Positions 24,892 to 34,055 of a stretch of 64,000 nt of DNA are shown here, in pieces. A program made the position numbers and the translations under genes. Within the stretch, counting starts at the first letter, position 1; the number at the start of each line of letters is the position of its first letter. The DNA is from Polytrichum commune. Lineage: Eukaryota > Streptophyta > Polytrichopsida > Polytrichales > Polytrichaceae. The stretch lies in contig OX485803.1 of the NCBI GenBank assembly GCA_950295325.1, positions 39,323,554 through 39,387,553 of the forward strand, in the 5' to 3' direction. The notes beneath the pieces were generated by a model. It worked only from the letters and a program-made list of their open reading frames with translations. It ran no database searches and had not been told where the DNA came from.

Positions 24892-27002
24892 GGTGTTTGC
24901 CTCCTAACGTTGCCGCTCCTTAAACTGAATCCATGTTATAATAAGGTCAAGGCATCTATAATCGATAGAATAAGAGAGTTTGCATCTATTTGGAAGGAGT
25001 AATAGTTGGGGATTTATCTATCCTGTGAAGAGGAAAAGTTTCTAAGGAGAATGCAATTATAAATTTTATTATTTCATGAATATGGAAAATGCTACCAATT
25101 TTGAAGAATAAAGTTTAGGGGAATACATAGTCAATATATAGCTTAACTTATAATTGCTTATCTCAACCCCAACAGTATCTCTCGAGTCGTCCTTGGAAAA
25201 TATGGATCTTCTGTGACTTGTTTTCTCAGCTAATCTAAATGTCAATTCTTGGTTATAACAATTGTCAAAACTCTTATGAGGACAATCAATTATAAGCCGC
25301 CATCACATGAACTTTAACTCCATTCCCCTAAAACAAATACAAATCTCATCCATGTCGGCATTACAAGTACCCTAGTGAGTGGTTAATGGACCTAGTCAAC
25401 TATGGATACCTCGACCATAACCATCATGTATTGTTGCGTTTAGTGTGTATAACAATGTGATCTTACATGGGCCATCGGTGGCCTTGTATGGTTTATTGGC
25501 ATTGAAATAGAATGTTTCATATTAAAATATCGACATTCCTTTCAATGTCTTTAAAAAAGAAAAGAGAAAGGTAATCTTGTCTTCATAACTTTTACATACA
25601 TGATCTCAATAAAAACATAAAAGTAGCCCACCCTTAGCTACGTCCTGATGTTTGCCTAAATTTAGTCTCATTTTTTCCCAAACCAACCCCACATTCTTTC
25701 AAAAATTGCCATGCTTTTCATCCAAATTCGCTTTTGCTTTAATATATTGGAGACATTTGAATAATTTAAGGTGTGCTTCGGTTATAAAATTAGGGGGCAT
25801 GCACATGAGATTTTTTTAGGAAGGCATTGGAAAAGCCACCCTCTACGTCATTGTATGGATTTGTCTACACCTTGCATTGCCATCACAACCACCCTCCCGC
25901 TCCTTCCCACTTGAACTCCATCTCATCTGCATTTCAAATGAGGGAATGAAGATAATTGTGGTTGCAGTGAGCATCTCAACATTTATTATAAATCAGTCTT
26001 TACATTCACCCGGCAAACTCTTTTTACACGGCCCATCTCCAAACCTTGTGCAACCCTCAACACACGATTGGGTTCCTCTTTCTAAACCATCGCACCCAAA
26101 GCCACCCCAAACTCCCATATGCAAAAGGTGTATGTAACATACCTCGTTAAATTGTTCATAAACAATAAACAAACATTTATTGACAAAAGGCTCACCTCCT
26201 AACCTAGAGACACACACAAAACATAACATGTGTTGTCCTTCCCCCGAGCCCTATCTATACATAATATCCATAAGATACTTTTAGAAGTCTCAAGTCTTTC
26301 TATACATAGATTGGAGTCTCCTTATCTATATGCGTATATCACTTTCATTGTGCTTTACATAAATAAGAGTCATCCAACTGCTTGTCCCTCGACTTCCCAT
26401 CCATCCACGCTTCTTAGTCTTGGACATTCATCCTTGCAATTTATTTCCATCCTCAACAACACATTTCCAAATGAATCCATTACAATGTCTCACTTTCTTG
26501 TGCAATGTCCGTCACTTTGAACCTAAGTCACAACGATGAGAGAGGATGCCCATATTGTTTCATATTCAAAAAGTAAGCAACCAATTCTTCTTCCTCTTTG
26601 GGTGACAACACACCCCTCATTTCTTCTTTTTTCTAGAGTGGATGGTGTTGGTGAGGTGAAATGAGGGTGCTCACTAGATAACCAAAATTCTCACTTGCTC
26701 TCAAAATTTCTATCTAGTGTCAACGGCTCCAATTGCTCCCACCAAAGCCCTCAAGGACCGATTCCCATTATTCTTCTTACAATTGGGTTGCCCTATGAAG
26801 TATTTGTGTTAGGTCAATGTTTTCCTCCCATGTGGGTAGCAAAGTCCCATCCTAAACCAAATGAATCTCTTGAAGGGGAGGCCACACACATGTTAAAAAA
26901 CCGGTTTCAAAATGGAGTTTGGTATTCCAAGGTAAAAAGACTTGCAGCATTGACATGTGCTTAGCTTCATGAGCTTAGCTTCAGGGTTGGTTATTATGCG
27001 TA
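24892..27002. other. No gene; spacer between two inverted family E copies
   Basis: ORFs of 76-96 codons (25877-26520, 26695-26964) show no domain and overlap antisense ORFs. Near 26880-26940 is a short reverse copy of the dispersed repeat at 27779-27905 (TTTCAAAATGGAGTTTGGTA). Confidence 0.4.
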
Positions 27003-27426
27003 TAAGGTAGAAATACCATAAGCGGTTAACTATCCTCTAGCCGTGCACTAGACCGCCATCATAATGGTGAAGTGCTAGTTCTGAAATGGATCATGGCTCA
27101 GCGACAACTTCAATGCGTGCACACTTAGTGTAGCCAATGGGAATCAAGTGCTAATGTACTCATGAGGTAACCAATTTAGGTGATGTTATGTATGGAAATG
27201 CGGATTACCGTGTTCGGTGTAGGGAGAATCTAGTGAACGAGTAGGGGGTTGGACAACTTCCACTTTGAAAAATTGTAGCATTTTTTATATAAGGCAGAAA
27301 AATATGAAACAACTTGCATTCTTCATGAATCCTTCTCGTCTATCTTGGAAAATTATCCCATGATTGTCAGACCAAATCTTCAATGCGAATCACCTTATTT
27401 TCACAGGTTATGGTATTTCTACCTTA
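27003..27426 (-). mobile_element. Family E MITE, copy 2, opposite orientation
   Basis: The ends match copy 1 (TAAGGTAGAAATACCATAAG and GGTTATGGTATTTCTACCTTA) and the body is its reverse complement, including CTTCAATGCGAATCACCTTA and the block around GATTACCGTGTTCGGTGTAG. The two copies lie 2.1 kb apart in inverted orientation. Confidence 0.7.
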
Positions 27427-28142
27427 AGGGCTTGCATCGAGGGTAGAGCTTGAGGGGCGGGTCCATACATGTATAATGGTCTCCCCCCTGAGGGCATTGT
27501 CTCACGTGAAGTCACTGCAGCTTGTTCTTGCCGTTGGATCTCCATACGAGCCCGCCCATATGTAAGATTTTGCCAATAATCACGGAGAGTATTCCATATG
27601 TAATCGGCCCACCCACATAGAAGGAGAAAAAATGCCAAGGCTTTTACGGAGTATAAACATTTGTGTTTTTTAACTCCAATCCAAGATGACGGTTTTGCAA
27701 GGCTTTAAACTTGCATTTCCAATCACCACTAAACATAGTTGGAAACAAACGGTGATCACCCAAAAAGAAGAAGAGGGACCGACTTAAAACCAAGCTCCTC
27801 GAAGTTAGGTACATGTGAAGATTGAAACTCTTTTTATCATGGCTTACCAAACTCCATTTTGAAACCGGCGTTTTTCGAATGCATGTGGCCTCCACATGAG
27901 GGGACTTTCAATAGTTGTTGCAAATCTGGTGTCACTCCAATGACAGTCAAGTGGGATTGGGATATCCTTGCGGACATGCATGTGCGTCCCCGAGAGGCCC
28001 ATGGAAAAGGTCAAGAGGATCAAGTAACAAAAATGCTCTCTTCCGGAGTTGGGCATGGCCAAAACATCCCTCTCTACTGTGAAAAAATTATATGTGGCCC
28101 GTTAGACAAGTTTCCACATGCAAGTAGCCGTGTATCAAGTGA
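27427..28142. other. No gene; contains a dispersed repeat
   Basis: ORFs on both strands (72-105 codons) overlap each other and have no domain. The recognisable item is the repeat at 27779-27905. Confidence 0.4.
27779..27905 (+). repeat. Dispersed repeat, paired with 35801-35915
   Basis: The order AAGCTCCTCGAAGTTAGG, ACATGTGAAG, GCTTACCAAACTCCATTTTG and TGTGGCCTCCACATGA is shared with 35801-35915. Part is also present in reverse at 26870-26945. No element ends were identified. Confidence 0.55.
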
Positions 28143-28594
28143 TACCAGGGCCACACCAGAGCCCCAGCCGGTCTAGCGGCTGAAAAACATCAACCCTGGT
28201 TTCTAGGCGGGGCCCCAGGGGCATTTTTCGGGCACATAAATATGGCCGGGGTGGCTGGAGGTGGGGCTGCAACTAGCCACCAACCACCAGCCAATCTGCC
28301 CAGCTGGAGCCATGGGGCAGCCCCACCGACTTCTATTCCGCTGCCCCTCCCAGTGATCGGGGAGATTTTAGGGCATAACCGATTGAGATCCTAGTGTTTG
28401 CAAGTCCAACCAGTTACATGTTGATATCCCCCGGGGTTCCTTCATTAAATTGGGGTATATTCTATAAATTCCTCTAAAATGGTTGGTAATTTTCTTGCAG
28501 TCTTGAACATCAACCGGTTATTTCTCAAACTCAACCGGTTCATCTGTAACTAACTGCCGGTTCTCCCCGATCATAGGCCCCTCCCACTCTGGTA
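28143..28594. mobile_element. Family F element (TACCAGGGCCACACC end), interrupted
   Basis: The left end TACCAGGGCCACACCAGAGC matches the ends of 29568-29686 and 29775-29993. The right end is reduced to CTGGTA at 28590-28594. The GC-rich body is interrupted by a family B MITE at 28352-28576 with its own 9-bp duplication. The right boundary is uncertain. Confidence 0.45.
28352..28576 (-). mobile_element. MULE-type MITE, family B, copy 4, with 9-bp target duplication
   Basis: It starts AGTGATCGGGGAGATTTTAG and ends GGTTCTCCCCGATCATAG. The 9-bp GCCCCTCCC flanks it directly (28343-28351 and 28577-28585). AACCGGTT blocks occur in the interior. Orientation is opposite to copy 5 at 29317. Confidence 0.85.
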
Positions 28595-28828
28595 AATAGC
28601 AGTACTAGTAATTACCGTGGGTAACAATCATGTTTATATAGAAAACTAAGTATTGAGTGATTAATTTCTACGTACTTAATTAATATTGTATATACTCTTG
28701 TCAAAATTAATTATTTTTACATATTTAATAAATTTTGGATAAATATCAATATTGAATTCATAATTGTACTTTTATATTAAAGTAATTCCATCACATAAGC
28801 TTATTTACATCACTTATTTCAATCAATT

Positions 28829-29137
28829 ATGGGACAAATTTTTAATTCAAAGTCACTTTATTCAAAAAATAGGTGGGGGATCTTGAAAAACCTAAATGTT
28901 GACGTCAAATTTGTTGCAACTGTAATCACTGCTTGTTGTGTGCTACATAACTTATGTAGATATAATTGTAATGATAGACAACTAACATCACCACGTGATT
29001 ATATTGATACCATGCCCAATAATATTGATAGGTACCTTGAAACAGAAGATCGAGAACCATCAGAATGAACATCTGCCCGTGCAGGAAATAGAATCAGAAA
29101 GGCTTTGTTTCAATATTGGTTAGATAATGTGAAGTAA
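28829..29137 (+). pseudogene. PIF/Harbinger transposase (DDE_Tnp_4/ALP1-like) C-terminal fragment
   Basis: The frame carries KNRWGILKNLNVDVKFVATV, then ITACCVLHNLC, the conserved end of PIF/Harbinger nucleases and ALP1-like proteins (RWriL..l..d......I..acc.LHN). Intact proteins are about 350-400 residues and supply the catalytic nuclease, working with a Myb-like partner. Here only about 100 residues survive. TGA at 29066-29068 interrupts the frame, which continues with AGNRIRKALFQYWLDN to TAA at 29135-29137. The catalytic DDE region and any Myb-like partner gene are absent. The fragment lies between two oppositely oriented family B MITEs, but these have their own distinct target duplications and so are not its ends. 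Confidence 0.75.
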
Positions 29138-29316
29138 TATTCTTGTAAAGGAATGTACTAAATTTTGCCTTTACATTCTAAAGTTGTTAAGAACACCACA
29201 TTGTAATGAAATAAACATAATAAATTTTCACTACAACAATGATATTCAATGACCTTGGTTGTTGAGGTACATAATTAAATAAACAATTGCAACTGATTCA
29301 AACATTAGGGGCAGGC

Positions 29317-29542
29317 CTATGATCGGGGAGGAACCGGCAGTCAGTTACAGATGAACCGGTTGAGTTTGAGAAATAACCGGTTGATGTTGAAGACTGCAGG
29401 AAAATTACCGATCATTTTAGTGGAATTTATAGAATATACCCCAATGTAATGAAGGAAAACCGGAGGATGTGAACATGGAAACGGTCGGACTTGCAAACAC
29501 TAGGATCTCAACCGGTTATGCCCAAAAATCTCCCCGATCACT
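29317..29542 (+). mobile_element. MULE-type MITE, family B, copy 5, with 9-bp target duplication
   Basis: This is the best preserved copy: CTATGATCGGGGAGGAACC at the left, AAAAATCTCCCCGATCACT at the right and AACCGGTTGAGTTTGAGAAA inside. The direct repeat GGGGCAGGC flanks it at 29308-29316 and 29543-29551, giving an exact 9-bp target duplication. It is non-coding. Confidence 0.9.
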
Positions 29543-29567
29543 GGGGCAGGCTTAAATTTTTTTCGAA

Positions 29568-29686
29568 CCAGGGCCACACGTCTTCATGGCTATGAAACAG
29601 GGTCACACCGGACCCACAACCAAGTTCAACCCGCCTAGCTGAAATGGCTGGCCGAACCCGGCTGGAGGCTTGGTGTGGCCCTTGTA
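29568..29686. mobile_element. Family F short element
   Basis: It is bounded by ACCAGGGCCACACG on the left and GGTGTGGCCCTTGTA on the right, inverted to each other, with a 119-bp body. An internal AGGGTCACACCGGAC resembles a further copy of the end. It is non-coding. Confidence 0.5.
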
Positions 29687-29774
29687 TGAATTCATATATA
29701 ATGACTAGGGGTGTTGGGAACCTTATTTCAGGTGTGGGTTAGAGAGTCATGTAGAGAGAAGCCTAAATGTATCA

Positions 29775-29993
29775 TACTAGGGCCACACCAAAAAGCCCAG
29801 CCCTACGTATTCTCCAGATTCACAGGGCTGGGATTTTAGATGGTTGGAGCTATTGGTTGCAGGCTACCCGCCTGCTTCCAGCCACTCCAGTAGCTCCAGC
29901 CATCTTAAATCCCAGCCATGTATTTCCGGAGAATACGTAGGGCTGGGCTTTTTGGTGACTGGAGCTGCTGAGTATTTCGGTGTGGCCCTGGTA
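29775..29993. mobile_element. Family F foldback element
   Basis: The outer ends TACTAGGGCCACACC and GGTGTGGCCCTGGTA continue into inverted arms including AAAAGCCCAGCCCTACGTAT and its exact reverse complement, then GGCTGGGATTT and AAATCCCAGCC. Most of the 219 bp folds on itself. A 61-62-codon ORF on each strand reflects this symmetry. Confidence 0.7.
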
Positions 29994-32206
29994 TCAGCAA
30001 CTAATGCCAAAGTTGAAAGCCCCATATGAACTGCATCTGAAGTTAGCCTCAACCAGCTATGTGCAACAAAAGGCCAACTCTACAAAGTTGATCAAGATTG
30101 ATGATGGGTGTGCCTGTTGTGATGTTGTAGCTAGCAACTGTCACAATTTAACTCCCCACGTTCGATTTAGGAGCAAGTCTACCTCCTCGATCTCATAAAA
30201 GAGTGGCTTTATACATGCAGTGATCGTTGAGTAGCAAGGCTGAACTTTATGAGGAGCAGGACAAAATTACATCATGGAGCCATTTAATTGCAGTCCCCCT
30301 GATTTGCACATGTTTCAAAGACATTGTGATCTAAAGGCCCATCTGATTGAAATGCAAGCATGATGAAACATGGATTCTGGTTCTGAAGCCATTCTGTGTT
30401 TGTGCTAGCTAGTTGACACCCGAGAACTTGACTACACTCACATTTTAGTTGCATAACATTAGGCCGAACATACAATTTAGGGCAGGTCAATCCACAGAAG
30501 AAGGGGGGGAGGGGGGTTCACAACCCTAGTTGGGGTGACCTGACACATTGCCTGCAAAAATGGACCTTGGGATGATGTGCAAGTCCCATAAGGTGACGAG
30601 GTGATGGCCACCCATATGAAGGAGTGGCTAATAAGCACATAGGTGGCACTAAACATGTGCTAAAGGACCATAATGTGCCTCATGAAGACTGAGTGTGGGG
30701 TTGTCTTAAAAGAAGCCTCACACTACCATCTAGAGGCATCAACATTATTGTAATTGTTTAAAATCGATAACTCATTTGATTATGGTGATTGAACTTATGC
30801 TGGAAAGCTACATTTAAGGGATTTCCAATAATGGAAGGAATATCTTGATTGAACGAGGGATATGGCCTACAAAGCCTATCAAAGTTTGCAGGAGTGTTGG
30901 CCCCAAAAGCCTCACTTTGGGGTGGACATTTTATTCTTTGACAATGAAGTGGGAGCCTTGCACAGAGGACCAAAAGCTTATACGAGTAAGGAAGGGCAAT
31001 GGAGTCATTGGGTGGTGTCCTGGGACATCCCCCCCCCCCTTTCCTAGAGGGGTGGGGTAGGAATAAGAACCACGTGTAATAAAGGGGTGGTTTTAGGGGG
31101 GCTATGAAGTAATGCACATGTTCATCACAACAACTAGCGCCGTTTGAACGCTCATGCACTTGCCTAATATGTACCCCTACAAATGTCATTTTATGACCCA
31201 AAGTTTGTGCCTTGAAGTGCCAATGCCCCACCATCAACCAATCCACTCCGTGTCGTTACCCAAATTGTTGTAGTTGCAATCTTTGTGGCGCCCAAGATGG
31301 AGTGGTGGAGGTTGGAACCATTGTTGATCCACCACCCCGACAACACATGCAAATGCAACTCATTGCATGGTAGAACATTTCCGCCCACAATAATGTTCCC
31401 TCATAAGCGCAACGCATTTTTTCCAACAATGTTTACATGTAGGTTAAACCTAGCCACGTTGGACATGCTTTGTTCACACCACGGAGTTGGAAGCTTGTAG
31501 GTCCAAAAGTAGGTGTCAGCATTAGAAAGTTGACCACATTTAGCATTAGACACATATACCTTGTAATACTTGCCTCCTTATTCCCATCCTTCCTACCTCT
31601 CCTCCTTTTTAATTTTCACATCCTCCGTCTCCTTTTTCCCAGGGTGGTGTTTTGTAACACTTCATGAGCAAGTGGGCATAACATTGCTCAGTAGATGAGT
31701 TGTGTTCACTTAGTTTCGGATTGATACCATTGTGCTCACTCATAATCAATTTGAAACTCCATAATCGCAAAGTAAGACTTGAGAATCACAGTTCACCCCA
31801 TATAACAATTTCTTCCTTTTTAGCAATATTTTGGATGACCAAGCTCTTACGCATAGCTCTTCTAAACTACAAAGTATTCTCATGAATTGCTCGTACAAGG
31901 TCAACCTGTCATCGTGTGGTTGATGGCACCCTTCTCCATTACAGATTTTTGAACACTTGCCTACACCATCAAGGGCAGGACCAAGGTTTGGCATCACATC
32001 ACATTGCTAATTATTAGTCTTGGCCGCAAGACCTATACAGTTAGCCTCGCCTGTCGATGAAGATTCAATCGTCCTTCAACTTCACCACTGATGGCACGTG
32101 GACTCCCCAGGTCTAAACTTTGGTATCACCTCCTATAGGGCTTTCATTTTGCATCGTAAAGTGTTTGCAGACCAGGTTCCAGGGCATCTGGGATGTGGAC
32201 AGAATT
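29994..32206. other. No gene supported; C-run at 31029-31039
   Basis: A 162-codon minus-strand ORF (30758-31246) is interrupted in character by homopolymer-derived Gly/Pro and shows no domain. Overlapping plus-strand ORFs make it unlikely to be real. Eleven C lie at 31029-31039 and a G-rich run at 30506-30518. Confidence 0.35.
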
Positions 32207-32618
32207 AGGGGTTGTCACACCTCCTCGGAGAATGGAGAATGGGAGAATGGGAGAATGGGAGAATGAGGAAAAAGAGGAGCCAATAGGATAGCTTCTCCAT
32301 GGAGAAAGGTGTGACACCCCTTTGTGGCCTGTGGAGAATGGGAATTACCATGGCCACCCGCATGTGATAAGAATTTGTGCTCTATTCACACGCTCTATTC
32401 ACACGCTTCAAAAAGAAGCGACCCCAGGTGAAAAACAGGTAAAACCTTCATACAAGAAGTTTTCTCCATTCTCCATTCTTCACATGTGGAGGAGAAGAAG
32501 TTTCTTCATTCTCCATTCTCCATTCTCCGAGAATGGGCCCTCCGCCATTCAAGGAGAGCATGCCACGTCCCCATTCTCCATTCTCCGAGAATGGGAAGAA
32601 AGAGGTGTGACAACCCCT
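32207..32618. mobile_element. Foldback MITE with GAGAATGG repeats and ATT flanks
   Basis: The ends AGGGGTTGTCACACCT and AGGTGTGACAACCCCT are exact inverses, flanked on both sides by ATT (32204-32206 and 32619-32621). Next to each end are repeats of GAGAATGG (left) and CCATTCTC (right), so the arms pair over a long stretch. A 3-bp duplication points to a PIF/Harbinger-type origin, though ATT is not the usual TTA. Non-coding. Confidence 0.75.
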
Positions 32619-33415
32619 ATTGATGTTCTTTCATGCTAGGAGGCTGCCCAACTGCAGTTATCCTTGCTGAATGTGGACTAAGATTGTTGGCCCTTGGGTG
32701 AAGTTTGTGAAGTTCTACACTCGAGAAAGGTGATTTTGTTGGAGAAATTGTGAGAGACGCTCGTGAGTGGGTTGGGCTTTACCATTAACCTACTAGAGAC
32801 TTCATTCCTTTGTGGGTGGAAACCACTATATATATATATATTTGTTATTTTTAGTTTTTCTAACACTCCCTTCGCCTCACCATAACATTTCTAAGCATTG
32901 TGAGTTTGTTTTGTAGGCCCTGAGAATAGAACCATGGGATGCGTAAACCCTGCATATGGAGGCTCAAATTTGTTCTAAATTCTTACTATTTCATGGTTAT
33001 TTTTCCGCAACCCACAACCGTTTAATATTGTTGTGCATGGAGTTTAGTGCTCAAAGGACAGAACAAGTGCCAAAGTACAAGGTTGGGATCCAATATTATT
33101 CTATGTCAAAGGTAGGCTCAGGGATGTGGTTGTGCAGATGGAGTTCAAGGGATGGATGCACCGGGTGAGAGTGGACATGCTCACCTAAGCTCAAGTGAAG
33201 ACACAATTTCTTCTCTATCATGGGAGGACCCATAACCTCTACTAAGATTTGGTGGTGGTGGTGGTGGTGGCCGTACAATACGCATTTCCCTTGATTAGTT
33301 GGCTATGTTGGGGAGAACTTTGTTGAACACTAGGAAGCATATGCACATGCCGATCGTAAAGAAGTGCACAATGTTTTTCTTCATAATGTTGCCCCCAACT
33401 ACACGAAATATTGTA
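32619..33415. other. No gene; short TA and GGT repeats
   Basis: A TA run lies at about 32828-32842 and GGT repeats at 33248-33270. ORFs of 60-85 codons on both strands overlap and have no domain. Confidence 0.4.
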
Positions 33416-33502
33416 CAATGATCTCCCGCTTAAGTATGCACCCATTTGAGTATGCATCCTACTTAAGTGTGCAAATGTTGGACAAAAATTAGGGTTCATA
33501 CT

Positions 33503-33748
33503 TTATTGTTTGAATATGTCATGCAAAGTCATTTGCCACGCATGCATGAATTTTTCATGCTTGACATTAAATGTCAATTTGTTAACGCTTTGTTGAAATG
33601 TCTCAAACAATTGTCGCAATTCATCATATAGATGTCCAACTTCCATTTGAACATCAGAGCAAAGCAATTGGTTGTCGATGTCCAGGACAGTGTTGTGTAG
33701 AGCCTCAAAACCTTTGAAGTCAGTAGCACTTTCAAATTCATCAAATGT
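33503..33748 (-). pseudogene. C-terminal remnant of the pogo-like transposase gene
   Basis: An 82-codon open frame lacking an ATG ends at TAA. It reads FDEFESATDFKGFEALHNTV, then LCSDVQMEVGHLYDELRQLF and HEKFMHAWQMTLHDIFKQ, a largely helical, acidic segment typical of a protein tail. It lies directly downstream of the N-terminal frame at 33741-33992 but in another frame, as expected at an internal-deletion junction. I infer that it is the tail of the same gene from position and direction only. Confidence 0.5.
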
Positions 33749-33992
33749 CTAAGTAGGTTGGATTTCGTTGCAGTACGTTCTCCCAATTGTCCCAAACTTT
33801 CCAGGTGCCGCCTTCACTGACTTCATACTCCCATCCCAACGCCTGCTTGTTTGGCACGTTTGGCTTGCTCAACTTTGCAATGGTTTCACATTGTTGGGCT
33901 TTGGTCAAGCGGGTTGCCTCAAGTTTCATCCGTTTCCCATTGCAATTCATCGAATTAGAGGGTCTAGAAAACAATATGAGTAAAGTGCACAC
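33741..33992 (-). pseudogene. N-terminal HTH (CENP-B/psq-like) part of the pogo-like transposase
   Basis: The frame includes GKRMKLEATRLTKAQQCETI, then AKLSKPNVPNKQALGWEYEV and SEGGTWKVWDNWENVLQRN. The pattern RLT..Q..eI..L...P....LA.eYeVSEg.irKVW.N.e fits the CENP-B/pogo N-terminal DNA-binding helix-turn-helix, which binds the element ends. Two changes (LA to LG, and Trp at the usual Ile/Arg of the recognition helix) suggest decay. It stops shortly after the HTH. It is transcribed toward lower coordinates inside the element at 33416-34055. Confidence 0.65.
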
Positions 33993-34055
33993 CTACGAAC
34001 TAAGTGCGCACCAACGGCTCCAGTTCAAAGTGCGTACTTAAGCGGGAAATTATTG

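Larger units (their letters stand above)
33416..34055 (-). mobile_element. pogo/Tigger-like element (Tc1/mariner superfamily), internally deleted
   Basis: The 640-bp element begins CAATGATCTCCCGCTTAAGT and ends with the near-exact inverse (ACTTAAGCGGGAAATTATTG). TA lies directly outside each end (33414-33415 and 34056-34057), as Tc1/mariner integration into TA predicts. It contains, in the minus direction, a helix-turn-helix-like N-terminal frame and an unrelated C-terminal frame with nothing between. The DDE catalytic region of about 200-300 residues is missing, so it is a deletion derivative. Confidence 0.75.

Noticed and set aside
28343-29551. A single Harbinger element with ~225-bp terminal inverted repeats
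   Set aside because: Each putative arm has its own distinct 9-bp target duplication, so the arms are two separate MULE MITEs. Harbinger would give a 3-bp duplication.
30758-31246. 162-codon minus-strand ORF
   Set aside because: No recognisable domain, overlaps plus-strand ORFs, and part is translated homopolymer. Length alone is not enough.
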